Shown piece after piece: positions 25,212 to 32,785 of a DNA stretch of 59,636 nt. The notes beneath the pieces were generated by a model, which was not told where the DNA came from, searched no databases, and saw only the letters and a program-made list of their open reading frames with translations. The position numbers were made by a program, and so were the translations under genes. Position 1 is the first letter of the stretch; each line of letters begins with the position of its first letter. Origin of the DNA: Microcaldota archaeon (lineage in GTDB: Archaea; Micrarchaeota; Micrarchaeia; Burarchaeales; JAKAKT01); assembly GCA_021813385.1 (NCBI GenBank), contig JAKAKT010000100.1, positions 1-59,636 of the forward strand, in the 5' to 3' direction.

Positions 25212-25292
25212 GCTTATAGCTTAATTTATTCAAATTACGAAGGTTTATATACTGGTTTCACCCTATCCTATACTCTAACATGTGGTGAATTA

Positions 25293-25997
25293 ATGGCTGT
25301 CCAACAACTTCCAAGGAGCACTATTGATGCGATAAAAGGGGGTCAGCCGTTCCCTGGTTCAGCGAAATACAAAGTCATTAAGGCACACTTTGATGACATT
25401 GGCTTCTCGATTGCCTCTAAGCTGGGAATCGCACAACGATACGAGAGATTCTTTCTGCAGTTCTACTGCGCCCACGACGAACTGATAACAGGAGGGGAAG
25501 CGCCCGCCCAAATCCCACGGGACTTGCAGCTTGAGCTGACGGCTGCACGGATGGAGTTGCCGGTTATCGTAGGAGCCAAGTTCGGGTCTGACTCGACAAC
25601 AATAATCGAACTGGCAACACGGCACGAGGATTCAATCGCTCAGGTAATCATGGAAAATATGAAATCGACTCTCGGGGAAACGACAGTCTCCGAGTCATCG
25701 GAATTGAGGAAATTCGTGATAACAATCGCCAACTCGTTTGCCTGCCTGTTCGACTCCGTGGAAGGGGATAGGGAAACTGTGAATTCCACGAAATTGGCCA
25801 CTACCCTCACCACAAGAGATATGATTGAGCATTTTTCATTCACCACAGTTATTTCTGGGATGTATGTCAAAACCCAGTTAGACGATCTTCAGGGGGTATG
25901 GAGGAAGCTCGAGGCTAAAGGCATTCGCACTTCCGCTGAGGGCCTCCTCGCCTACAAAAGCGCGTTAAACAGCAAGATTATCGAACTATTCGCTTAA
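25293..25997 (+). CDS. unrecognised soluble protein
   Basis: 234 aa, mainly helical by pattern, no membrane helix or signal. A TATA element (ggtttatatactgg, about 25241-25254) precedes it and TGGTGAATTA gives an RBS before ATG 25293. One Cys-containing segment (FLQFYCAHDEL, NSFACLFDS) and many Ser/Thr. No family recognised and no catalytic motif seen. It is convergent with glnA. Confidence 0.7.
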   Translation: MAVQQLPRSTIDAIKGGQPFPGSAKYKVIKAHFDDIGFSIASKLGIAQRYERFFLQFYCAHDELITGGEAPAQIPRDLQLELTAARMELPVIVGAKFGSDSTTIIELATRHEDSIAQVIMENMKSTLGETTVSESSELRKFVITIANSFACLFDSVEGDRETVNSTKLATTLTTRDMIEHFSFTTVISGMYVKTQLDDLQGVWRKLEAKGIRTSAEGLLAYKSALNSKIIELFA

Positions 25998-26016
25998 GCT
26001 TGCCAGTTCGAGCGAA

Positions 26017-27345
26017 CTACAGGACGTCAAAATACCTGTCGAGCTCCCATTTTGTCACCTGCCTCTTGTAGTCCTTCCAGTCCTCGAGCTGCGCAGCTGT
26101 CAATTTCTCGAAAACATGCTTCCCGAGAGCCTCCTGGAGGACCTTGTCGCCCTGCAATTCAGTCACCGCATCCTTGAGCGAGTGCGGAAGCGTCGGGATT
26201 CCCCTCTTCTCCAGTTCCTCGTTGCTAAGGTGATAAACATTTTCCTCTATTGGCTCAGGGGGCTCGAGCTTGTTTTCAACCCCATCAAGCCCGGCTGAGA
26301 GCATCGCTGCGAACACCAGGTATGGGTTCGAGGAAGGGTCAGGCGCCCGGTATTCGCACCTTGTCGCGCTCTTCTTCCCCTCGGTGTATCTCGGGATTCT
26401 CAGGAGAGCCGAGCGGTTTATCCTCCCCCAGCAGATATATACCGGAGCCTCGTATCCAGGGATGAGCCGCTTGTAGGAATTTATCGTAGGGGCCGCAATC
26501 GCCGAGAGGGCCCTCGCGTGCTTCAGTTGGCCGGCGATGAAATGCCGTGCGAGAGGCGAGAGATTGTACCTGTCCTTCTCGTCGAAGAACGCGTTCTGCC
26601 CGTCCTTCCAAAGGCTCTGGTGCACGTGCATCCCCGACCCGTTCACCCCGAAAAGGGGCTTAGGCATGAACGAGGCATAGAGCCCGTATTTCCTGGCAGC
26701 AGTCTTGACAGCAGTCTTATAAGTCAGAACCCAGCCAGCGACAGTCAGCGCCCTTCCGTACTTGAAGTCTATCTCGTGCTGCCCTGGGGCGACCTCGTGA
26801 TGGCTCATCTCTATCGAAAGGCCCATCGACTCCAGATGCGTCACCACGTCCCTCCTCACTTCAGCTGCCAAGTCCAGGTTCCCCAAGTCGAAATAGCTGG
26901 CCTTGTCGTGCGTCTCCATCCCGCACCCATTCTCTCTCCTGAAGAGGAAGAACTCAAGTTCAGGCCCGACCATGTACTCGAGCCCCATTTTTTTCGCCCT
27001 CTCAAGCGTCTTTCTCAATACATTCCTTGGGTCGCCCTCGAAAGGCCTCTGCTTCTCGTCATAAACATCGCATATGAACCTGGCGACTGTCCCGCCTGTC
27101 CAGGGAAGGACGGCGTAAGACCCCAGGTCAGGCTTCAGGAACATGTCGCTTTCGTAAATGCGGACAAAACCCTCAATCGAGGAGCCGTCGAACCACAGCC
27201 CCTCCCCGGCAACCTCCTTCATCTTCTCAACAGTTATCTCGCAGGCTTTCACTGTTCCCATGATATCCACGAACTCGAGGTCAACGAACTTCACCCCGTC
27301 CTTTTTCATCCTCTCGAAAATATCAGCAGAACCTTCCTTAGCCAT
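26017..27345 (-). CDS. glnA: glutamine synthetase, type I
   Basis: Makes glutamine from glutamate and ammonia; 442 aa. ATG 27345 is preferred over the longer start because GGGAGGTGTG lies just upstream. Marks: DGSSIEGFV near the N-terminus, GPELEFFLF, the metal/ATP site HHEVAPGQHEID (about residue 195), NGSGMHVHQSL, and the phosphate loop with RSALLRIPRY. No adenylylation-site tyrosine region of bacterial GSI-beta is obvious. Divergent from an Lrp regulator, with matching repeats in the spacer that suggest nitrogen control. Confidence 0.96.
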   Translation of the reverse strand: MAKEGSADIFERMKKDGVKFVDLEFVDIMGTVKACEITVEKMKEVAGEGLWFDGSSIEGFVRIYESDMFLKPDLGSYAVLPWTGGTVARFICDVYDEKQRPFEGDPRNVLRKTLERAKKMGLEYMVGPELEFFLFRRENGCGMETHDKASYFDLGNLDLAAEVRRDVVTHLESMGLSIEMSHHEVAPGQHEIDFKYGRALTVAGWVLTYKTAVKTAARKYGLYASFMPKPLFGVNGSGMHVHQSLWKDGQNAFFDEKDRYNLSPLARHFIAGQLKHARALSAIAAPTINSYKRLIPGYEAPVYICWGRINRSALLRIPRYTEGKKSATRCEYRAPDPSSNPYLVFAAMLSAGLDGVENKLEPPEPIEENVYHLSNEELEKRGIPTLPHSLKDAVTELQGDKVLQEALGKHVFEKLTAAQLEDWKDYKRQVTKWELDRYFDVL

Positions 27346-27409
27346 GCCACACACCTCCCATTCTTCAGGGTTTGTCCCAGGCAAGATATATACTTATTTA
27401 AATTTTTTT

Positions 27410-27421
27410 GAACAAATGTTC
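27410..27421. promoter_or_regulatory. repeat GAACAAATGTTC, putative Lrp operator 1
   Basis: Inverted repeat GAACA-AA-TGTTC lies next to the glnA TATA region on the minus strand. The same 11 bases recur 71 bp away at 27481, overlapping the start codon of the divergent Lrp gene. The spacing is about seven helical turns, so a dimer or octamer of the regulator could bridge both. Confidence 0.55.
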
Positions 27422-27480
27422 ATTTTAATTTGAAAATTAAGATAAAAAACCAGAAATCTCTCAAAAAACTCAAAATTGGT

Positions 27481-27492
27481 GAACAAATGTTG
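27481..27492. promoter_or_regulatory. repeat GAACAAATGTTG, putative Lrp operator 2
   Basis: Second copy of the glnA-side repeat with one change in the last base. It contains the ATG (27487) of the Lrp gene, so binding here would block expression of the regulator itself. Confidence 0.5.
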
Positions 27493-27933
27493 GATGACAC
27501 CGACAGGCGAATCATTTCCGAAGTCAAGCGCTCCTCAGCAGGCTCGTACAGGAAAATTGCGAAGAGGGTCGGAATCCATCCTGCGACATTGATTGAGCGG
27601 ATGAGGCGGCTCGAGAAGGACGGGGTGATTCTAGGCTACACTGCATTCCTCGACTACTCGAAAATCGGCTATGACTTCATGGCGTTCATCCAGGTCCGAA
27701 TCTCGAAGGGCAAGATGCTCGAGGTCCAGCAGAGCATAAGCAAATTGAAGGGAGTCGTCTCAGTCTATGACATCACCGGGGAATACGACTCGATAATCCG
27801 GGTCGCCTGCAAGAGCAGGAATGAGCTTTCGAGCCTTGTGAAAAAAATCCACTCGATGCAAGGAGTCGAGCACACGAACACGCAGATGATACTGAACGTG
27901 GTGAAGGACGGGCACGATTTCGTTCCGGAGTAA
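27487..27933 (+). CDS. Lrp/AsnC-family transcriptional regulator
   Basis: 148 aa from ATG 27487, giving the family start MLDDTDRRIISEVKR; the 19 extra residues of the track ORF are low-complexity Lys-rich and out of keeping. HTH SYRKIAKRVGIHPATLIERMRRLEKDGVI (about residues 20-48), then the RAM ligand-binding domain with GVVSVYDITGEYDSIIRVAC. Divergent from glnA with two copies of GAACAAATGTT, so it probably controls glnA and itself. Ligand likely an amino acid; inference. Confidence 0.88.
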   Translation: MLDDTDRRIISEVKRSSAGSYRKIAKRVGIHPATLIERMRRLEKDGVILGYTAFLDYSKIGYDFMAFIQVRISKGKMLEVQQSISKLKGVVSVYDITGEYDSIIRVACKSRNELSSLVKKIHSMQGVEHTNTQMILNVVKDGHDFVPE

Positions 27934-27962
27934 TTTTATTCTTTAGACGCGAAGGGATAATC

Positions 27963-28847
27963 GTGAGAGAGCACACAATCCGGCTCCTCGGGGAGGAGCT
28001 CGCAAAGGAGGGCTTCACGGCCTTCATCTGCCCGACTTCGGGCGGGTGCTTCGACATAGTGGCGAGAAGGGAAGGCCTCCTCCTCATCAAGGTGCTCCAG
28101 AACATCGACGGCTACACGCGGGAGCAGGCGGAGGACCTCAAGAACATCGCGAGCATGGCTTCAGCAAAGCCATATCTCGTGGGCGAGCAAACTAAGGAAT
28201 TCCTGCTCGAGGAAAACACGCTTTACGAGAGGCACGGGATTCCGGCTGTGAGTATTTCAACTTTCAGGCAGATGGTTTTCGAGAAGTCGCTCCCCGAGAA
28301 GAGGAAGTTCAGGAAATTAGGGGTGAGCATAGACCCGGAGAAATTCGCTTCAAGAAGGAGGGAGCTCGAACTCTCGCTCGAGGAGCTTTCGGACAAGGCG
28401 GGAATAGGGAAGAAGACGCTTTACCGCTACGAGCATGGAATAACCCTGGTGGACGAGCAGAAGCTCAAGAAGCTCGAGGAGATTCTCGGGACAGGTCTGA
28501 GGAAGGGCATAAACCCATTTGACGGGCTTGCGCCGGGAAAGACATTCGAGTTCCATGGCTTTTCCGCAATAGAAGCAAGAGCAGCCCCGTTCCAGGTTCT
28601 CGGGAAGGAGGAGGAGAGGAAGCACGACAAGGTGATGATGGGCAAGGAGGCCGATAGGAGGACGATGCTCAAGAGGGCGGAAACATACAGCAGGATTTCG
28701 GGAATTTTCGAATCGTATTCGTGTTTCCTAGTCAAGAACTCAAATGCCAATTCCCTCGGTGGAATCCCGCTCATCCGGGAAGAGGAGCTTTCGGGCCTGA
28801 AGAAGGCAAAGGAGCTGTTGAAGCTTATTGAGGAAAGGGGAGAATAG
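27963..28847 (+). CDS. archaeal HTH regulator, COG1395-like
   Basis: 294 aa from GTG 27963. The N-terminal 110 residues form a nuclease-like alpha/beta domain (DIVARREGLLLIKVLQNID), then an XRE-type HTH near residues 130-165 (LSLEELSDKAGIGKKTLYRYEHG), then a C-terminal domain with SRISGIFESYSCFLV. This three-part layout matches archaeal proteins annotated as HTH-type transcriptional regulators (COG1395). The DNA target is unknown. It precedes the Cys-rich protein gene by 26 bases in the same direction and could be cotranscribed with it. Confidence 0.8.
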   Translation: MREHTIRLLGEELAKEGFTAFICPTSGGCFDIVARREGLLLIKVLQNIDGYTREQAEDLKNIASMASAKPYLVGEQTKEFLLEENTLYERHGIPAVSISTFRQMVFEKSLPEKRKFRKLGVSIDPEKFASRRRELELSLEELSDKAGIGKKTLYRYEHGITLVDEQKLKKLEEILGTGLRKGINPFDGLAPGKTFEFHGFSAIEARAAPFQVLGKEEERKHDKVMMGKEADRRTMLKRAETYSRISGIFESYSCFLVKNSNANSLGGIPLIREEELSGLKKAKELLKLIEERGE

Positions 28848-28873
28848 CCGGACCAATCCACTTGCGTGACTCC

Positions 28874-30472
28874 ATGGAAAATTCAGATGTTTACGAAGAG
28901 CTGAACAAAAAATGGAAATCCACCTGCCACGTCCTCCTCGGGGGCGGGGTAGGCGAGCTCTCGTCATTCGCCGAATGGCTCAAGTCGGACCGCCCGCACG
29001 CCAGAACCGCGAAGTCATCGCTCAGCGGGAATAACGTGTCCTTCTTCGACTCGAGCTATCCGAAAAATGCGAGATGGATAGGCTTTGAGGAGATTGACTA
29101 TTCCGCCGCGGAGCAGCCGATAGACATCAACAGGATAAAGGACATCGACTCCATCCTCGAGGCCGTTTCCGAGAGGATCAGGTATTGCGGCAACATACTG
29201 CTAGGCGAATTCAGCGGCATCGAAAAGAGCACCACCATTCTGGATTCCCATTACGTGTATGCATCGCAATGGGTCTCGAAGTCAAAGTACATAGCCTACA
29301 CGACCAGCTGCGTATTGGGGGAGTGTCTTTTTGGCGGGCATTGGGTGAGCGGGAGCTACCAGATACGCTCGAACACTTTTATGAGCCACAGGTGCTTCGA
29401 AGTCGTTAAGGTTGACTACTCCTCCGACTGCTACTACTCCCACGGGCTTTCGGCCTGCCACGACTGCCTCTTCTGCTTCAACCTCAAGTCGAAAAGGAAC
29501 GCAATCGGGAACAACCCGCTTCCGAAGGACAAGTACCTGGCGCTCAAGGGCAAGCTTCTTTCCGAAATCAGGGAGGAACTCGAGAAGAACAAGCGGGTGC
29601 CCCACGTCTACGGGTTCGTGGCCGATGCGAAGCTGGACTATTCCAGAATGAAGGAGGCATTTTCCGGGATGCCCGGCCAACCCGAAACAAAGGCAGACCT
29701 CGCGCCTGTTGAGAAGGCGTTCACGAGCGCGGCGCGAGTGATATTCGAGACCGAGCTCAAGGGAATAATGAAATATTCGGAGTGGCTTTCTAGGAACATC
29801 CCGACGTTTGAGAACGGGGCTTCCTGCGCCTCCGGGAAGGGCCTGCTGGTTTCCGATTACGGGGATTTCCTGCAATTCCCGAGAAACCGTCTCATAAACG
29901 ACGCGGAGGCCGACTGGATTGGTCAGCGACTGACGCTTTCGGACGATGAGTGCGGATGCCTGTCGTTCTCAAGCGCCCCGGAATCGCTCTCGCCTATCGC
30001 CTACTACGACCCCGAATGGCAGGTGGGGAAACTCAACAACAACTTCGAATGTCCCGTCTCGGTGGACGTCTCCAACTCATACAGGACAATCATCGGAGTC
30101 TCGTCAAAGAAGTGCGCCATAGGGAGGTGGCCCAGGGAATCCGACAACATTTTCGGCCTGCACCGCGTCCGCCTTTCCTCCTTCTGCATCAGGTGCTTCC
30201 ATTCGGAGAAGCTGCAGAGGTGCTTCGAAGTCCTCGAGGGCAGGAACTGCAGCGACTGCCTCTATTGCCACAATATCGAGAATGTCCACGACTCGATGTT
30301 CTGCTTCAACACCAAGAACAAGAGGTATGCGATTGGGAACGTCGAGTTGCCCAAGGAAAAATACCTGGAGATAAAGAAGAGGGTTCTCGAACAACTCAAC
30401 GACGAGCTCACGAGGACCAACGCGATTTCGCTTTCAATCTTCAACCTCCTGGACAGGCCAAAAAAACAATAA
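28874..30472 (+). CDS. Cys-rich tandem-repeat protein A, unknown function
   Basis: 532 aa from ATG 28874. Two homologous halves. Each half has a helical start (CHVLLGG..., ARVIFET...), an SGK/SGN turn, a stretch of short strands rich in S, Y and G resembling a beta-helix, then a Cys block and a fixed ending. First Cys block: ACHDCLFCFNLKSKRNAIGN; second: NCSDCLYCHNIEN...MFCFNTKNKRYAIGN; both are followed by LPKxKYLxxK and a helix. The cysteines suggest metal binding. A paralog (protein B) lies at 49.2-50.8 kb. No signal peptide or membrane helix. No function is claimed. Confidence 0.8.
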   Translation: MENSDVYEELNKKWKSTCHVLLGGGVGELSSFAEWLKSDRPHARTAKSSLSGNNVSFFDSSYPKNARWIGFEEIDYSAAEQPIDINRIKDIDSILEAVSERIRYCGNILLGEFSGIEKSTTILDSHYVYASQWVSKSKYIAYTTSCVLGECLFGGHWVSGSYQIRSNTFMSHRCFEVVKVDYSSDCYYSHGLSACHDCLFCFNLKSKRNAIGNNPLPKDKYLALKGKLLSEIREELEKNKRVPHVYGFVADAKLDYSRMKEAFSGMPGQPETKADLAPVEKAFTSAARVIFETELKGIMKYSEWLSRNIPTFENGASCASGKGLLVSDYGDFLQFPRNRLINDAEADWIGQRLTLSDDECGCLSFSSAPESLSPIAYYDPEWQVGKLNNNFECPVSVDVSNSYRTIIGVSSKKCAIGRWPRESDNIFGLHRVRLSSFCIRCFHSEKLQRCFEVLEGRNCSDCLYCHNIENVHDSMFCFNTKNKRYAIGNVELPKEKYLEIKKRVLEQLNDELTRTNAISLSIFNLLDRPKKQ

Positions 30473-30473
30473 C

Positions 30474-30490
30474 AAAAAAAGCGGGCCCGA
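30474..30490 (-). repeat. duplicated tRNA 3' end: second copy of a 17-base motif
   Basis: The 17 bases aaaaaaagcgggcccga occur here and again at 30571-30587, where they are the acceptor 3' strand, discriminator and T-tract of tRNA-Arg. The copy here has no recognisable T-arm next to it, so it appears to be the remnant 3' end of a second tRNA or a duplication scar. Confidence 0.6.
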
Positions 30491-30491
30491 T

Positions 30492-30530
30492 CCCTAAACC
30501 GCAGGGGGAGCGCCCCCTTCAGTTTTAGGG
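30492..30530. terminator. long hairpin after Cys-rich gene A
   Basis: CCCTAAA (30492-30498) pairs with TTTAGGG (30524-30530), enclosing GGGGG-agcg-CCCCC (30504-30517). It lies between the Cys-rich gene and the tRNA on the opposite strand and could stop transcripts from both sides. Confidence 0.5.
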
Positions 30531-30569
30531 CTAATCCTGATTCCCCCCTCGAACTCAACAACATATAAT

Positions 30570-30577
30570 AAAAAAAA
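30570..30577 (-). terminator. T8 terminator of tRNA-Arg
   Basis: On the minus strand eight T follow immediately after the discriminator base and one C of tRNA-Arg, the typical archaeal oligo-T stop. Confidence 0.6.
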
Positions 30578-30578
30578 G

Positions 30579-30696
30579 CGGGCCCGAAGGGATGTGCACC
30601 GCAGGTGCACAGACGATTGCGCTGTGCGCAAGCGGATTCGAACCCTTATCCCGAGGTCCGAAGCCTCGTCGGCTATCCGGATTACCACACGGGCCC
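30579..30696 (-). tRNA. trnR: tRNA-Arg (anticodon TCG) with an intron in the T-loop
   Basis: On the minus strand acceptor GGGCCCG (30696-30690) pairs with CGGGCCC (30586-30580), discriminator G. D-stem TGGT/GCCG with two wobble pairs, anticodon stem CGAGG/CCTCG, loop CTTCGGA giving anticodon TCG. T-stem AAGGG (30647-30643) and loop TTCGAA lead into a 44-nt insert, then T and CCCTT (30591-30587). The insert consists of two perfect hairpins, TTGCGC-ACA-GCGCAA and TGTGCACC-TGC-GGTGCACA. No intron is present in the anticodon loop. The exact splice points are ambiguous by one or two bases. Confidence 0.88.
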
Positions 30697-30699
30697 AGG

Positions 30700-30915
30700 T
30701 TATATACTCCATCTGTAAATTTTCAGTCTTTTATTGTCTTTCATCAATCTTACAACGCCCCAACGCCTCAACCGTCCAATAATCTCATTTGTTGTTCTCC
30801 AATTGGTTCTTGCTTCTATGGAGATTTGGCTGACTGAAGTGCCCTCTTTTCTGTATTTTTTAAGTGCGTTTACGACTGAAGATTCTATTTCATCATAAAT
30901 CCTTCTTTTTGGCAT
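30700..30915 (-). CDS. small winged-helix DNA-binding protein
   Basis: About 71 aa from ATG 30915 (MPKRRIYDEIESSVV...); ATG at 30948 is an alternative in frame. Winged-HTH pattern: VVNALKKY, SVSQISIEARTNWRTTNEIIGRLRRWGVV, then a wing. The region is clearly more AT-rich than most of the window, and the gene is divergent from the homing endonuclease over 68 bases, ending three bases from tRNA-Arg. It probably belongs to the same mobile cassette and may regulate the endonuclease. Confidence 0.7.
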   Translation of the reverse strand: MPKRRIYDEIESSVVNALKKYRKEGTSVSQISIEARTNWRTTNEIIGRLRRWGVVRLMKDNKRLKIYRWSI

Positions 30916-30983
30916 ATCTATATTATCTATACGTAGATTTTTAAACATATCCTACTAAATAGTTATAACTATATAGTGATAAA

Positions 30984-31673
30984 ATGAAAAGGGAAGACCT
31001 CGCATATTTTGTTGGAGTTTTACATAGCGACGGATGCGTCTTCACCTACAGTTTCAGAAACAAAACAAGACACAGATATATTTTGGATGTCGGAAAAAAA
31101 TCTCTGCCAATGCTAAAAAAGGTCAATCAAATCTTTCGTGAAGAATTCGGCAGAACGCTCAAAATCCGCAAAAAATTCCATAAAAATGAAAACCCGACAT
31201 TTTTGATAGAAGTCGACATCGCGAATTTAAGAGGCGCATTTGCCAGATTGAGCATTGATAAAGAGAAATTAGCGCCCTGGATTAAAACTAATCAACATTT
31301 CTTTTGTGCATATCTTGCAGGCGTTATAGACGGTGATGGTGACATCTCTATCAAAAGACCGCAATACCCTCAGTGCCGGGTCAGAATTACTGCTGGCGAA
31401 AAACTACCCAGATTGATGAAACTAATACGTCGGCACCTCAAATGCCCCGGCAATATTGAACGGGCCATTGTTTCTACATATACTTTGCCAAGGCCAAAAA
31501 TAAAATTTGGCATAGGATATCGGCACTGTTTTTACTTGTCTCCGAAGAACATGAAAATATTCAAAAAATTTGTCTTGCCGCATATCAATATAATGCACAA
31601 ACGACGGAAGTTGCTCGAGTTTTACACGTCCAGGAAAAATGCGCTATCCGTTGCGCCACGGGCCCGCGAGTAA
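30984..31673 (+). CDS. LAGLIDADG homing endonuclease
   Basis: 229 aa with two LAGLIDADG motifs, YFVGVLHSDG (residues 8-17) and YLAGVIDGDGD (about 115-125), each with an acidic residue, so a monomeric and possibly active site-specific endonuclease. Basic, AT-rich coding sequence unlike its neighbours. The last residues are read through the 5' end of a tRNA-Arg-like fragment on the opposite strand, as expected for a cassette inserted into a tRNA gene. GTGAT precedes the ATG. Confidence 0.88.
   Translation: MKREDLAYFVGVLHSDGCVFTYSFRNKTRHRYILDVGKKSLPMLKKVNQIFREEFGRTLKIRKKFHKNENPTFLIEVDIANLRGAFARLSIDKEKLAPWIKTNQHFFCAYLAGVIDGDGDISIKRPQYPQCRVRITAGEKLPRLMKLIRRHLKCPGNIERAIVSTYTLPRPKIKFGIGYRHCFYLSPKNMKIFKKFVLPHINIMHKRRKLLEFYTSRKNALSVAPRARE
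31641..31665 (-). pseudogene. 5' fragment of a tRNA-Arg-like gene
   Basis: On the minus strand GGGCCCG-TG-GCGC-AACGGATA-GCGC is a clean acceptor 5' strand plus D-arm (tRNA positions 1-25). What follows (ATTTTTCCTGG) forms no anticodon arm, and no T-arm is found within the endonuclease region. GGGCCCGTG is a 9-base direct repeat of the start of the intact tRNA-Arg at 30696. It looks like the left-over half of a tRNA gene split by the cassette. Confidence 0.65.
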
Positions 31674-31710
31674 AGGTAGGGAATCTCGGATTTATAAATG
31701 TGGGACACTT

Positions 31711-32310
31711 TCAGAAGAACAGGTACAATCCGCCAGCGACAACCATGAACGCAACCCAGAGCCTCTTGTCCCAGTCCCACACCTTGCTGCCATCGAGCGG
31801 GAAAATCGGAATCATGTTGAAAAGCCCAAGGAACAGGTTAATCTTAAACCCAATGCCGAAAGCGGTCCTCGCCAGGTTTAATACCCCCCCCTCCCCAGGG
31901 ATTACGAGCATCATGAGCCAGAAAACAATCGCGAGAGCCAGGTTCGTCACCGGCCCTGCGAGCGAGATTATCCCGTTCTCTTTCCGTGTGATATAATTCG
32001 AATAGATGTATACTGCCCCAGGAGCAGCGAAAAGTATTGGCGATGGGGAAAGCGCAAGGACAATCATCAAGATGAGGCCGGGGAGCCAGGCCTTGTATAT
32101 GGCGTAAGCACCGTAACTCTTAGCCACCTGCCTGTGGGCAAGTTCGTGAAGGATGAACCCGAGCCCAACGGTAACAAAAGTTATGAAGAACATCAGCCAG
32201 AAGACAGGGTCATTTATGGCTGACAGCCCCCTTCCCCCGACCGAGAACGCAAAAGAGATGGCCAATACTGAGACCGCTATTTCTTGAATCTCCACTGAAT
32301 CCATAGACAT
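31711..32310 (-). CDS. M50-family site-2-type membrane metalloprotease
   Basis: About 199 aa from ATG 32310 with GGTG upstream; a TTG at 32325 is an alternative. Membrane protein with the zinc site HELAHR in a helix and the second ligand motif NMIPIFPLDGSK, spaced as in M50 intramembrane proteases. Five or six hydrophobic segments; no PDZ or CBS domain, so a minimal archaeal form. It would cut membrane-bound substrates. It follows a small membrane protein gene by 25 bases. Confidence 0.87.
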   Translation of the reverse strand: MSMDSVEIQEIAVSVLAISFAFSVGGRGLSAINDPVFWLMFFITFVTVGLGFILHELAHRQVAKSYGAYAIYKAWLPGLILMIVLALSPSPILFAAPGAVYIYSNYITRKENGIISLAGPVTNLALAIVFWLMMLVIPGEGGVLNLARTAFGIGFKINLFLGLFNMIPIFPLDGSKVWDWDKRLWVAFMVVAGGLYLFF

Positions 32311-32335
32311 TACCAACAGCACCAAGAAGTGCAGC

Positions 32336-32731
32336 TCATATGACAGTCACGCCATCGGCAGTTTTCGGCCTGACCTCCTGCACAATCCTCACTTTCGCAG
32401 GAGTTATCAGCCCTTCATACGAAATTATTACTGCTTGGGCAAGCGTCCCGTCTGGAAGCGTTATGCCGATCGTGTCCCCCTTCTTCCCGCCCTCAAGGGC
32501 CACACAGGAAGATGCGTTGAACAGGAGAAAAGGCTCAACGTTTCCCTTTATCACAAGCAGCCCGTCGCCCTTCTTGACCTTTCTGATATAGGGGTAAGCA
32601 AGTGGGACCAGGAGGGAAACTCCCGCAGCCCCGGCCAAGAGTTTCCACAGCTCAAGTCCTGGGACCAGGGCCCAGGCTAGAAAAGCCCCAGCAATGAGCC
32701 CAAGAAATGCCTTGATGAAAAGTCCTATCAA
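32336..32731 (-). CDS. small membrane protein with C-terminal beta domain
   Basis: 131 aa from a TTG start at 32731 supported by GGGGGAT upstream. Two membrane helices (residues 4-25 and 30-48), then a soluble domain of short strands (GDGLLVIKGN, DTIGITLPDGT, VRIVQEVRP). The arrangement recalls NfeD-like partners of membrane proteases, but sequence similarity is not clear enough to name it. It lies directly upstream of the M50 protease, so a functional link is plausible. Confidence 0.65.
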   Translation of the reverse strand: MIGLFIKAFLGLIAGAFLAWALVPGLELWKLLAGAAGVSLLVPLAYPYIRKVKKGDGLLVIKGNVEPFLLFNASSCVALEGGKKGDTIGITLPDGTLAQAVIISYEGLITPAKVRIVQEVRPKTADGVTVI

Positions 32732-32785
32732 CCAATCCCCCTATTCCCCCGCTCTCCTTATTGCTGACGAACGCTCCCGAACCCC

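Noticed and set aside
29282-29875. 197-aa minus-strand ORF opposite Cys-rich protein A
   Set aside because: The plus-strand protein has a clear paralog and conserved motifs; this is its antisense shadow.
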